Assembly: GCA_964591665.1 (NCBI GenBank)
Contig: CAZQCV010000017.1
Span: 1 to 14,276 of the forward strand
Direction: 5' to 3'
DNA length: 14,276 nt
From: CAZQCV01 sp964591665
Lineage (GTDB): Bacteria; Patescibacteriota; Minisyncoccia; Phycocordibacterales; UBA9973
In this document: one piece after another, positions 1-7,600 of the stretch
Numbering within the stretch: position 1 is the first letter of the stretch
How the letters are laid out: the number at the start of each line of letters is the position of its first letter
The notes under the pieces: generated by a model
Database searches by the model: none
Told to the model about the DNA's origin: nothing
What the model saw: the letters and a program-made list of their open reading frames with translations, nothing else
Position numbers and translations under genes: made by a program

Positions 1-465
1 ATCTACGAAAATAAAAAAATAGGAAATCTAGAAATTGTTACTGAAAACGATCAGCTTGCTGCGGTTATATTTACGAAAAAGAAAGTTAGGAAAGCGATCG
101 TGAAAAATGCATTCCAAAAGAAAATAGAAAAAGCGCTTGATCAATACCTGGCTTTGAAACCCGAACATGTCATGGTTCCTGTTGAGATTCGAGGAACTTC
201 ATTTCAGATGGCAGTATGGGAACAGATCGCCAAGATTCCGTATGGTAAGACAAAAACATATACTGATATTGCAAAAGCTGTTGGTAGACCGAAAGCCGTT
301 CGTGCAGTCGGTACTGCCTGTGGTGCAAATCCTGTTCCGATATTTATACCATGCCACAGAGTCCTACCATCATCTGGTGGGTATGGTAACTATGCTGGAG
401 GTAAAGATAAAAAAGAATTTCTACTACAACTAGAAAATGCTATTTTATGCAATCAAAAAAAGTAA
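1..465 (+). CDS. ogt: Methylated-DNA--[protein]-cysteine S-methyltransferase (5' end cut by window edge)
   Basis: This is a suicide repair protein that moves a methyl group from O6-methylguanine (or O4-methylthymine) to its own cysteine. The frame is open from base 1, and residues such as IGNLEIV and LAAVIF in the first 70 bases match the usual N-terminal strand region, so the GTG at 100 is internal and not the start. Of 154 visible residues, the acceptor motif is IPCHRV, with its Cys codon at 352-354. The DNA-binding part includes GTSFQMAVWEQIAKIPYGKT and RAVG, and the C-terminal GGYGNYAGG is typical. Family members usually have about 160-180 residues, so perhaps 10-25 are missing. The 3' end overlaps the AlkD-type gene by 19 bases, which suggests co-translation of two alkylation-repair enzymes. 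The family call is firm; only the start is unseen. Confidence 0.95.
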   Translation: MYENKKIGNLEIVTENDQLAAVIFTKKKVRKAIVKNAFQKKIEKALDQYLALKPEHVMVPVEIRGTSFQMAVWEQIAKIPYGKTKTYTDIAKAVGRPKAVRAVGTACGANPVPIFIPCHRVLPSSGGYGNYAGGKDKKEFLLQLENAILCNQKK

Positions 466-1169
466 AAGAAATATACAAAGAATTACAGCGTGTTGCTTCA
501 CATGAACGAGCAATAGGGTCTTCAAGATTTTTCAAAACAGGAAAAGGTGACTATGGTGAGGGTGATTTGTTTCTTGGTGTAACGGTTCCAGAACAAAGAA
601 AAATTGCAAAAAAGTATGTCGATATTGAATCAACTGATATTAAAGCATTGCTCGCAAGTCCCTATCACGAAATGCGGTTTATAGGTGTTCTCTCGCTTGT
701 TACTCAATACAAAGACAATCCTGACAAGATATTTAAATTATACGTGCAGCACGTCGGTGCAAAAAAAGGAATCAACAACTGGGATCTGATAGATGTGTCG
801 AGTGAGCATATTGTCGGTCCGTATGTCAGTGAACATATGACGCATGAAGCACGTCTGGCATTTATAAATAAAAGTATTGCAAGCAAAGATCTCTGGGTGA
901 ATCGTATGATTGTACTTGCGAGTTTCTATCAGATCAAAAAAGGAAATGAAAAAATGATATTCTACATCGCAGAGCGATTGCTTGGACACAAACATGATCT
1001 CATGCATAAAGCCGTCGGATGGATGCTTCGCGAAGTAGGGAAACGAGTAGACCGAAAGGTGTTGATTGGTTTTCTTGATACTCATGCGAAAACCATGCCA
1101 CGAACAGCACTTCGGTATGCGATAGAGCATTTATCTGAGACACAACGAAAACAGTATTTAAATACATAA
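447..1169 (+). CDS. alkD: DNA alkylation repair protein, AlkD-like DNA glycosylase
   Basis: This HEAT-like-repeat DNA glycosylase (240 residues, the family's normal length) is expected to remove bulky or positively charged alkylated purines such as N3- and N7-alkyl bases. Residues known to matter in Bacillus cereus AlkD appear in order: Trp112 and Asp116 in NNWDLID, Arg153 in WVNRM, and Trp192 in GWMLREVGK. The protein is helical throughout with no membrane segment. It starts at ATG 447 inside the end of ogt (19-base overlap). An ATG at 437 also exists but is in another frame. No Shine-Dalgarno sequence is visible, so translation probably depends on coupling to ogt. The pairing with a methyltransferase that handles a different class of alkyl lesion supports the role. 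Exact lesion specificity cannot be read from sequence. Confidence 0.93.
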   Translation: MQSKKVKEIYKELQRVASHERAIGSSRFFKTGKGDYGEGDLFLGVTVPEQRKIAKKYVDIESTDIKALLASPYHEMRFIGVLSLVTQYKDNPDKIFKLYVQHVGAKKGINNWDLIDVSSEHIVGPYVSEHMTHEARLAFINKSIASKDLWVNRMIVLASFYQIKKGNEKMIFYIAERLLGHKHDLMHKAVGWMLREVGKRVDRKVLIGFLDTHAKTMPRTALRYAIEHLSETQRKQYLNT

Positions 1170-1174
1170 CTTTC

Positions 1175-1203
1175 TTTAATAAAGTGCCTAAATATGTTAC
1201 ACT
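1175..1203 (+). promoter_or_regulatory. Promoter with extended -10, directly upstream of the ABC transporter start
   Basis: TGTTACACT at 1195-1203 reads as an extended -10 (TG, one base, then TACACT). A weak -35, TTTAAT, lies 17 bases upstream at 1175-1180. It sits just after the alkD stop codon. The -10 ends 7 bases before the ATG at 1211, so transcription would start at or within a base or two of the start codon. It supports the ATG at 1211 as the true start over the GTG at 1184, which lies upstream of the -10. Confidence 0.55.
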
Positions 1204-1210
1204 ACCGTCT

Positions 1211-2953
1211 ATGCATTTACTTATTTCATATATAAAACAATATAAAGGTATTTTAATCGTCGCACTTGTCTTGGCCACTATAAACCAAGTTTTTTCTTTG
1301 CTCGATCCGCTTATTTTTCGTTTTACTATAGACAAATTTGCTTCAAATCCTAGTAGTTATGCACTGACTGACTACCTTCTCGGTGCGGGAGTGCTCATCT
1401 TGGCTTCTATTGGCGTAGCATTTGTCTCTCGTGTCGCTAAGAATTTTCAAGATTACTATACGACGGTTATGATTCAACGTATCGGAACAGCACTCTATAC
1501 TGACACACTTGCACATGCATTTTCTTTGCCGTTTTCAGTATTTGAAGATGAACGTTCTGGTGCACTCCTCGAAAAACTCAACAAAGCTCGTCAAGATGTT
1601 GAGAAAGCGATTACTTCGTTTATAGGAACAGTATTCTTTTCATTGATTGGCATTATCTTTGTTCTCATCTATTCTTTCTTTACTCACTGGAGTATTGCAT
1701 TGGCATTTATTCTCATGATTCCGCTTATTGGAACACTCACTTTTACGCTCGGTAAAAAAATTAAAGAACTACAAGGAGAGATTGTTAAAGAACGAAGTGC
1801 GCTTGCTGGTTCTTCTACAGAAACTATAAGAAATGTGGAACTTGTAAAATCTCTCGGACTCGAAGCACAAGAAGTCACTCGTCTTCGAGACGTCAGTAAT
1901 AAGATTCTTGAACTTGAACTCTCGAAGGTTAAATACGTTCGAATGTTGTCTTTCATCCAAGGTACAGTGCTTAATCTGCTCCGGACGATACTCATTTTCC
2001 TTATGATGTATCTTGTCTATCGACACACGCTCTCTGTTGGTCAGTTGTTTTCGGTTATGTTGTACTCGTTTTATGTCTTTGGTCCACTCTATGAGCTTGG
2101 TACGGTTGCGACAAACTACTATGAAGCAAAAGCAAGTCTTCTGAACGTCTCAGCATTTCTAGATAAAATTCCTGACTATGAGCCAGAAAATCCAAAAAAA
2201 CTTGACGTTATCACTCATATAAAAGCGGAGAATATTTCATTTAGGTATAAAACACGAGACACTGATGCACTTACAAATGTTGTTTTTGAAGCAAAGAAAG
2301 GTGAGACGATTGCGTTCGTCGGTCCGTCAGGAAGTGGTAAGTCTACAATAATAAAACTACTCACACGTCTGTATATGCCAGATGCGGGAACGCTCTCTAT
2401 AAATGATACCGACTATAAACTTCTTGGGGGAAGCGCACTCAGGCAGCGTATCGGTCTTGTAACTCAAGAAACCCAACTTTTTGCAGGAACCATCGGTGAG
2501 AACCTTCGCTTTGCAAAGTCTGATGTTACTGATGAAGAAGCCAATCAAGCACTTCGAGAAGCACAAGCACTTGCGATTGTAGAGCGAACAGGTGAAGGTC
2601 TCGATACTCGAATAGGTGAAGGTGGTGTGAAACTCTCTGGCGGCGAGCGACAGCGTCTTGCGATCGCTCGTGCGCTTATACGAAAACCAGAAGTCCTTAT
2701 CTTCGACGAGGCAACGTCAGCACTAGACTCCATAACAGAACATGCCGTTTCAGAAACTATACGACAGATCGGCTCAGTTTCTGGTATTAAACCTATTCAG
2801 ATACTTATTGCACATCGTCTTTCAACCGTTAGTCATGCTGACCGAATCTATGTACTAGAAAAAGGGCATATTGTTGAATCAGGAAACCATGATGCACTTC
2901 TTAAAAAAGGAGGACTCTATCATGCGCTATGGCGCGAACAAGGCGGGAAATAA
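1211..2953 (+). CDS. ABC transporter, fused permease and ATP-binding half transporter (exporter type)
   Basis: A 580-residue half transporter of the MsbA/LmrA type that would act as a dimer in the cytoplasmic membrane. Residues 1-315 hold six predicted membrane helices (for example around 15-33, 54-74, 138-157 and 162-180, then 250-290). Residues 335-580 are the nucleotide-binding domain: Walker A GPSGSGKST at 371-379, Q-loop Gln419, signature LSGGERQR at 475-482, Walker B and D-loop LIFDEATSALD at 496-506, and switch His535. All catalytic residues are intact. A GTG at 1184 would add nine residues, but the ATG at 1211 begins a typical exporter N terminus and lies 7 bases after a -10 box. The substrate is unknown; lipids, peptides or drugs are all possible. 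A riboflavin-kinase-like gene with its own promoter follows after 39 bases. Confidence 0.93.
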   Translation: MHLLISYIKQYKGILIVALVLATINQVFSLLDPLIFRFTIDKFASNPSSYALTDYLLGAGVLILASIGVAFVSRVAKNFQDYYTTVMIQRIGTALYTDTLAHAFSLPFSVFEDERSGALLEKLNKARQDVEKAITSFIGTVFFSLIGIIFVLIYSFFTHWSIALAFILMIPLIGTLTFTLGKKIKELQGEIVKERSALAGSSTETIRNVELVKSLGLEAQEVTRLRDVSNKILELELSKVKYVRMLSFIQGTVLNLLRTILIFLMMYLVYRHTLSVGQLFSVMLYSFYVFGPLYELGTVATNYYEAKASLLNVSAFLDKIPDYEPENPKKLDVITHIKAENISFRYKTRDTDALTNVVFEAKKGETIAFVGPSGSGKSTIIKLLTRLYMPDAGTLSINDTDYKLLGGSALRQRIGLVTQETQLFAGTIGENLRFAKSDVTDEEANQALREAQALAIVERTGEGLDTRIGEGGVKLSGGERQRLAIARALIRKPEVLIFDEATSALDSITEHAVSETIRQIGSVSGIKPIQILIAHRLSTVSHADRIYVLEKGHIVESGNHDALLKKGGLYHALWREQGGK

Positions 2954-2957
2954 GCCC

Positions 2958-2986
2958 TATAATATTGCAGATTTTTCTGCTATACT
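2958..2986 (+). promoter_or_regulatory. Promoter with extended -10, six bases before the next ATG
   Basis: TGCTATACT at 2978-2986 is a near-consensus extended -10. The -35 region is poor: the hexamer 17 bases upstream (2958-2963) reads TATAAT instead of TTGACA. The -10 ends six bases before ATG 2993, which predicts a leaderless transcript covering the 125-residue gene and the aminopeptidase behind it. A 5-bp inverted repeat, GCAGA and TCTGC (2967-2980), lies in the spacer and may be chance. Confidence 0.6.
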
Positions 2987-2992
2987 AGCCTC

Positions 2993-3370
2993 ATGACATT
3001 TCGTACACGAGTATTACCAAACACTGCAGGAGGTGGTTTCGGACTCTCTGCGTATCTTCTCGATGCGCCACCAGATCTTGCGTTCGGAATAAAAGAAGGC
3101 GTATATTATGGTGAAATAAAAAAAGGTAAAAAGGAAATTTTTCACGGGCTTTTTTACTATGGTGCAATTCCAACTCTTGGTGTAAAAGATAAACATCTTG
3201 AATTTTTAGCTATTGATCTCGGTGCTTCATATATTGGGATAGATGAGATTTTAGAGTGTACGATAAAACAGTATCTCCATGAAGTTAGAACGTATGATTT
3301 GGTTGACTATCTTGTTCGAGACACTGAAATAGACAAACAGACCGTTATTACTAAATATATGTATATATAA
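2993..3370 (+). CDS. Riboflavin-kinase-like small protein, PTAN motif degenerate (putative)
   Basis: A 125-residue soluble protein that would usually be labelled hypothetical. By eye it follows the order of a riboflavin kinase domain: GGGFGLSAYLL (13-23) where kinases have GRxxGFPTANL, then GVYYGEI (36-42), YGAIPT (56-61) where kinases have the niG-x-x-PT segment, LEFLAID (69-75) carrying the position of the catalytic Glu, YLHEV (94-98) for the iR-x-E segment, and DLVDYLVRDTEID (102-114) for the final helix. The length equals a standalone kinase domain. The nucleotide/Mg-binding PTAN appears changed to LSAY, so activity is doubtful. It could be a divergent or repurposed flavin-binding fold. 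ATG 2993 is chosen because a strong -10 lies six bases upstream. The M1 aminopeptidase follows after two bases, so the two are probably co-transcribed. The match was made from memory of the family, not by alignment. Confidence 0.55.
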   Translation: MTFRTRVLPNTAGGGFGLSAYLLDAPPDLAFGIKEGVYYGEIKKGKKEIFHGLFYYGAIPTLGVKDKHLEFLAIDLGASYIGIDEILECTIKQYLHEVRTYDLVDYLVRDTEIDKQTVITKYMYI

Positions 3371-3372
3371 AT

Positions 3373-5928
3373 ATGAAAAAAAATACTTTTCAACGCCTAT
3401 CAAAAAATATTCTTCCCGTTACCTATACTATTACTTTAAAACCAGATCTAGAAGCTCATGTGTTTGAAGGAGAGGAAGTTGTTACACTTTCTATTACGAA
3501 ACCGACAAAGACTATTACACTACATTCGAAAGATTTGGAGATTATTTTTACTGAATGCAAAAAGGGCAAAGAAATTATTCGTTTGTCAAAAACAACATAC
3601 GACACAAAAGCAGAGACGGTAACCTTTACTTTTGCGACGATGCTTGCAAAAGGTACATACAATCTCCATCTTGTGTTTCGAGGTATTCTCGCAGATAGTA
3701 TGCGTGGGTTTTATAAAAGCCAATATCATGTCAACGGTACAACTCATACTATGGCAACTACACAGTTTGAAGCAACAGATGCTCGACGTTGCATACCGTG
3801 TTTTGATGAACCTGCACACAAAGCGGTCTTTAATGTTAACCTTGTAGTTCCTACTAACAAGGAAGCAATTTCAAATACACTACCTATTGCAGTTAATGAG
3901 CATGAAGCAGGGTACAAGATTGTTTCCTTTGCACCAACACCCAAAATGTCCACGTATTTACTTGCGTTTATTGTTGGTGATTTGGAGTATATAGAAGCAA
4001 AAACAAAACGTGGTGTAAAAGTAAGAGTGTTTACTGTTCCTGGTAAAAAAGAACAAGGACGTTTCGCTCTCGAGGTTGCGGTAAAATGCATAGATTTTTA
4101 TGAGTCATATTTTGCAATTCATTATCCTTTACCCGTTTTAGACATGATTGCAATTCCTGATTTTGAAAGTGGAGCGATGGAAAACTGGGGTGCGGTAACA
4201 TATCGAGAAACCGCACTTCTCGTAGATGACGCGCAAACGTCACTTCGTGCAAAGCAGTATGTGGCTATTGTTGTCGCGCACGAGCTTGCTCATCAATGGT
4301 TCGGAAATCTTGTTACCATGGAATGGTGGACCCACTTGTGGCTCAATGAAGGTTTTGCTTCATATATTGAATATCTTGCAGTAAATGAGCTGTTCCCTGA
4401 ATGGCACATTTGGGATCAGTTTATTGTTGAAGATCATAACACTGCACTCTCTCTTGACGCTCTTTCGAATACACATCCCGTTGAAGTTCCTATACATCAT
4501 CCCGGAGAGATTAGTGAGATCTTTGATAAGATTTCTTATTCTAAAGGAGCAAGTATTATCCGTATGCTTGCGAACTATATTGGTGAAACGGCGTTCCGTG
4601 ATGGGCTCAGGTATTATCTCAAAAAACATAGCTACAAAAATACAGAGACAGTGCATCTTTGGGAAGCATTCGAGAAAGTTTCTAAAAAACCTATTAGGAA
4701 ACTTATGGCTGGTTTTACACTCCAACCTGGTTTTCCTGTTGTCTCCGTATCACAAAAGAAAAAAGATATAACACTATCACAGGAACGATTTGTTCTAGGT
4801 AGTAAAAAGGGTAAAGAGTCTTGGATGGTTCCAGTTACTTATACTGTTGACGGCGTGGATGCAACACTTTTACTTAATACTAAACAACTACACATAACAG
4901 TACCTGAAGATTTTGAGTATGTAAAAATTAATCCATATGAACTAAGTTTTTTCATAACATCATACAGTCCAGAATTACTCGCAAAGATATATACACCCGT
5001 ACAGCAAAAAGTCTTTGGTTCAATCGACCGGCTCTCTATTATCAGAGACCTTCACTACCTATTGCTTGCTGGACGGATAAATCCACTACACGTATTAGAT
5101 TTCTTAGGTGCATATCGTCATGAACAAGAGTATGTTGTATGGGTTGAAATCTCTAGTTTGTTTGCCACGATTCGTAAAGTAGTACATGGAACCAAAGATT
5201 ATCCTGCATTTGAAAGTTTTGTAAGAGGCTATATAGGACCAGTTTTAGAGAAGTTGGGATATTCTAAAAAGAAGAATGAGTCAAATCTTGATACGCTTTT
5301 GCGTAGTATGATGTTGTCACTCGCCAGTCTGTACAATGTTCCATCGGTGCGAGCACATGCATATACGCTTTTTCGAGATTGCGTCATGCATCCAATAGAC
5401 CCAGATCTTCGTTCTTTTGTCTATAGTACGGTTGGTAGACTCGGTAAAAAGTCAGATTATGCAACAATGCTTAATCTGTATAAGAAAGAGCAACTTCACG
5501 AAGAGAAAAATAGACTACTTGCAGGCCTGTGTATGTTTCATGATGAAGCACTTTTAGAAAAAACACTTTCGTTTTTGCATACCCCAGAAGTCCGTCTCCA
5601 AGACAGATTTCGAGGATATGCTGTATTGCTACATAATCGCGATACTCAGTTATCTATGTGGAAATATCTCAAAGCCCACTGGAAAGAGATTCTTGAAACG
5701 TATGGAGAAACGAGTCACTCATTATCACGAATCGTAGAGTATTTAGAAAGTTGTGTTGATGAAAAGATATCAAGAGATATTGAAAAGTTTTTTGCAAAAC
5801 GTGCATATCCAGGAATAAAGAGGACACTAAATCAAACACTTGAAAAAATAGCGCTTCATATAACACTTAAAAAGAAACATCAAAAGGCGATTGGTATATG
5901 GTTTCAAAAAAACAATTTCAAAAAATAG
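3373..5928 (+). CDS. M1 family zinc aminopeptidase (aminopeptidase N / puromycin-sensitive type)
   Basis: An 851-residue gluzincin aminopeptidase that trims N-terminal residues from peptides. No signal peptide or membrane helix is seen, so it is probably cytosolic. Domains in order: N-terminal beta saddle (about 10-205), with the QFEATDARRCIPCFDEP substrate-anchor stretch at 131-147; the catalytic thermolysin-like domain (about 210-450); and a C-terminal helical domain (about 520-851). Visible active-site residues are the exopeptidase motif GAMENWG at 267-273, zinc ligands and base HELAH at 303-307 with the third ligand Glu326 in LNEGFAS, and catalytic Tyr389 in ISYSKGA. Everything needed for catalysis is present and the length is normal. 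The start lies two bases after the preceding stop and the end overlaps mutY by 31 bases, so it is the middle of an operon. It fits a peptide-scavenging lifestyle. Confidence 0.95.
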   Translation: MKKNTFQRLSKNILPVTYTITLKPDLEAHVFEGEEVVTLSITKPTKTITLHSKDLEIIFTECKKGKEIIRLSKTTYDTKAETVTFTFATMLAKGTYNLHLVFRGILADSMRGFYKSQYHVNGTTHTMATTQFEATDARRCIPCFDEPAHKAVFNVNLVVPTNKEAISNTLPIAVNEHEAGYKIVSFAPTPKMSTYLLAFIVGDLEYIEAKTKRGVKVRVFTVPGKKEQGRFALEVAVKCIDFYESYFAIHYPLPVLDMIAIPDFESGAMENWGAVTYRETALLVDDAQTSLRAKQYVAIVVAHELAHQWFGNLVTMEWWTHLWLNEGFASYIEYLAVNELFPEWHIWDQFIVEDHNTALSLDALSNTHPVEVPIHHPGEISEIFDKISYSKGASIIRMLANYIGETAFRDGLRYYLKKHSYKNTETVHLWEAFEKVSKKPIRKLMAGFTLQPGFPVVSVSQKKKDITLSQERFVLGSKKGKESWMVPVTYTVDGVDATLLLNTKQLHITVPEDFEYVKINPYELSFFITSYSPELLAKIYTPVQQKVFGSIDRLSIIRDLHYLLLAGRINPLHVLDFLGAYRHEQEYVVWVEISSLFATIRKVVHGTKDYPAFESFVRGYIGPVLEKLGYSKKKNESNLDTLLRSMMLSLASLYNVPSVRAHAYTLFRDCVMHPIDPDLRSFVYSTVGRLGKKSDYATMLNLYKKEQLHEEKNRLLAGLCMFHDEALLEKTLSFLHTPEVRLQDRFRGYAVLLHNRDTQLSMWKYLKAHWKEILETYGETSHSLSRIVEYLESCVDEKISRDIEKFFAKRAYPGIKRTLNQTLEKIALHITLKKKHQKAIGIWFQKNNFKK

Positions 5929-6716
5929 TCTTGGACTTCTACCGTCGTTGCGGACGGCATGATTTACCTTGGCGTATGACTACTGATCCGTACAAAATCT
6001 TGATCTCTGAAATAATGCTCCAACAAACTCAAGTTGATCGAGTTATACCTAAATATAAACTTTTTATAAAAACATTTCCCAAGATACAAACATTAGCCCA
6101 GGCGTCTACTTCAAATGTACTTACACTGTGGTCTGGTTTGGGGTATAACAGAAGAGCGTTGCAATTAAAAAGAGCCGCGGAAATTGTCAGTTCCCAATAT
6201 AAAGGCATATTCCCAAAAACATATAGTGAGTTAGTAAAATTACCAGGTGTTGGTCCATACACCGCTGGAGCTATCACTGCATTTGCGTATAACCAAGAAT
6301 CTTTTTGTATTGAGACGAATATTCGTACTGTATTTATATATCACTTCTATAAAGACCAAAAAAAAGTTTCAGATAAAGAAATATTGCTTCTATTACAAAA
6401 AACAATGCCGACTAAAGATTTTAGGATTTGGTATTGGGCACTCATGGACTACGGATCATATCTCAAAAAGACCATAGGTAATATTTCAAAAAAAAGTAGT
6501 ACGTATGTAAAGCAAAAACCTTTTAAAACATCAGACAGGTACATACGAGGCCATGTACTCAAGGTATTAACCATGTCACAGAAAGCAGTAAAGTATAGAA
6601 ATATTTTTGAGGAGAAAGAGTTTAGTTGTACATTTGCATATTTTAAAACAGTATTAACACAACTTCACAAGGAAGGTCTTATAAAAATACAGAAGGAGTA
6701 TATAACTTTACCATAA
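5898..6716 (+). CDS. mutY: MutY-like A/G-specific adenine glycosylase without iron-sulfur cluster
   Basis: A 272-residue HhH-GPD glycosylase expected to remove adenine mispaired with guanine or 8-oxoguanine. Conserved parts are LPWR at 23-26, SEIMLQQTQV at 37-46 with catalytic Glu38, WSGLGYNRRA at 78-87 and the helix-hairpin-helix LPGVGPYTAGA at 115-125. Two departures stand out. The position of the catalytic Asp of the DGNV-type motif reads IETNIR (Glu139). The C-terminal segment after ALMDYGSYL, where E. coli MutY has four cysteines for a [4Fe-4S] cluster, has none. No NUDIX-like 8-oxoG recognition domain is seen; the last 75 residues look like a small winged-helix-like tail. I recall a similar Asp-to-Glu, cluster-less form from other CPR genomes, so this is probably a functional subfamily rather than a decayed gene. 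The start lies inside the aminopeptidase gene (31-base overlap). Confidence 0.87.
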   Translation: MVSKKQFQKIVLDFYRRCGRHDLPWRMTTDPYKILISEIMLQQTQVDRVIPKYKLFIKTFPKIQTLAQASTSNVLTLWSGLGYNRRALQLKRAAEIVSSQYKGIFPKTYSELVKLPGVGPYTAGAITAFAYNQESFCIETNIRTVFIYHFYKDQKKVSDKEILLLLQKTMPTKDFRIWYWALMDYGSYLKKTIGNISKKSSTYVKQKPFKTSDRYIRGHVLKVLTMSQKAVKYRNIFEEKEFSCTFAYFKTVLTQLHKEGLIKIQKEYITLP

Positions 6717-6765
6717 TATATTTTTGTGTTTTTCTGAGTATGTTTGTATTGTTTATTTATCCGTG

Positions 6766-6774
6766 TGGTATAAT
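6766..6774 (+). promoter_or_regulatory. Extended -10 promoter TGGTATAAT, six bases before ATG
   Basis: TGGTATAAT at 6766-6774 is an extended -10 with a perfect TATAAT. No good -35 stands out; TTGTAT at 6744-6749 has an over-long 19-base spacing. The hexamer ends six bases before ATG 6781, predicting a leaderless mRNA for the small protein and the metallo-hydrolase behind it. The T-rich gap from 6717 has no hairpin, so read-through from mutY is also possible. Confidence 0.65.
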
Positions 6775-6780
6775 AAAAAT

Positions 6781-6957
6781 ATGTTAGAAAACCAAGATCA
6801 ACAATTTGAGTGGGGAGTTCTTCCTCATCTAGAGCATGAAGCGGATAAGTTGTATACAGGGCTTGGTTCTGTAGAGGAACTATGTGAACGTTTTTCTCCT
6901 GAAGAAATAGACCAGATACTTGATTGCAATAGTCGTAAATATAATACGGGGGAATAA
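6781..6957 (+). CDS. Small acidic hypothetical protein (58 residues)
   Basis: I do not recognise this protein. It is strongly acidic (14 Asp/Glu against 4 Lys/Arg), probably helical from about residue 30, and has two isolated cysteines (35 and 49) but no CxxC motif, membrane segment or signal peptide. The frame is open further upstream to 6724, but the ATG at 6781 is chosen because a consensus extended -10 box ends six bases before it; the longer version would start upstream of the promoter. Its stop codon ends one base before the start of the metallo-beta-lactamase-fold gene, so the two are surely co-transcribed and probably translationally coupled. Its last codons contain the only clear Shine-Dalgarno sequence in the window, which serves that next gene. 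It may be a partner of the hydrolase, but nothing in the sequence proves this. Confidence 0.7.
   Translation: MLENQDQQFEWGVLPHLEHEADKLYTGLGSVEELCERFSPEEIDQILDCNSRKYNTGE
6948..6953 (+). promoter_or_regulatory. Ribosome binding site GGGGGA
   Basis: GGGGGA sits five bases before ATG 6959. It is the only clear Shine-Dalgarno-like sequence in front of any gene here. It decides the start of the metallo-hydrolase at 6959 over the in-frame codon at 6920. Confidence 0.7.
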
Positions 6958-6958
6958 T

Positions 6959-7597
6959 ATGCGAGTAACAAAACTAGGACATTGCTGTTTATCTATCGAA
7001 ATAAAAGGACTTCGTGTTTTAACAGATCCAGGTACGTATTCTACAGCACAAGATCAGCTTATGGGTGTTGATGTTGTTCTCATCACTCATGAACATGCAG
7101 ATCACTTGCACATAGATTCATTAAAACGAGTTCTCTCCAATAATCCAGATGCACGTATCATTACAAATAAAGCCGTTGCTGCACTACTCCGTGAGGAGGG
7201 AATAGAAGACATTGTTATTGTAGAGCAACAAGAAGTACACACCATTGACGGTGTGTCATTTGCTGGCTTTGGTGATGTTCATGCGACCATCTATCCTAAT
7301 TGGAATAATGTTCAAAATACTGGATATCTTATCGACAACAAGCTTTTTTATCCAGGTGATGCATTTACGGATCCAGAATGTCCTGTTGATGTGTTGGCAC
7401 TTCCTGTCGCTGGTCCATGGATGAAAATAAGTGAAGCAATAGATTATGCAAAACAGCTTAAACCACGTGTGTGTTTTCCTGTTCACGACGGTATCTTAAA
7501 ATCTCCCGGCTTACCACACCGTATTCCTGCTACTTTTTTGCCGAATGAAGGGATTGCATTTATTCCAATGCTTGAAGGTGATACAGAAGAGTTTTAA
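6959..7597 (+). CDS. Metallo-beta-lactamase-fold hydrolase, UlaG-like
   Basis: A 212-residue cytosolic metal-dependent hydrolase of the single-domain UlaG/UPF0173 group (Lactamase_B_3-like). Visible metal-site residues: the opening MRVTKLGHCC (His8), the main motif THEHADHLH at 43-51 giving the HxHxDH ligands (His44, His46, Asp48, His49), His108 in GDVHAT, Asp134 in YPGDAF and His176 in FPVHDG. The whole metal site therefore seems intact. The substrate cannot be read: relatives include L-ascorbate-6-phosphate lactonase and uncharacterised phosphodiester or lactone hydrolases. It lacks the beta-CASP insertion of RNase J, so it is not a nuclease of that kind. ATG 6959 follows GGGGGA and lies one base after the stop of the 58-residue small protein, forming a two-gene unit with its own promoter. 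Confidence 0.88.
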   Translation: MRVTKLGHCCLSIEIKGLRVLTDPGTYSTAQDQLMGVDVVLITHEHADHLHIDSLKRVLSNNPDARIITNKAVAALLREEGIEDIVIVEQQEVHTIDGVSFAGFGDVHATIYPNWNNVQNTGYLIDNKLFYPGDAFTDPECPVDVLALPVAGPWMKISEAIDYAKQLKPRVCFPVHDGILKSPGLPHRIPATFLPNEGIAFIPMLEGDTEEF

Positions 7598-7600
7598 TAT

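Noticed and set aside
2967..2980. Small inverted repeat GCAGA-TTTT-TCTGC between the ABC transporter and the next gene
   Set aside because: Only five base pairs with a T loop and no T-run after it. It lies inside the promoter spacer, so it is neither a convincing terminator nor clearly an operator.
4360..4725. 121-codon open frame antisense to the aminopeptidase
   Set aside because: Antisense to the well-conserved catalytic domain of an M1 peptidase, with no promoter or family match; treated as a shadow frame.
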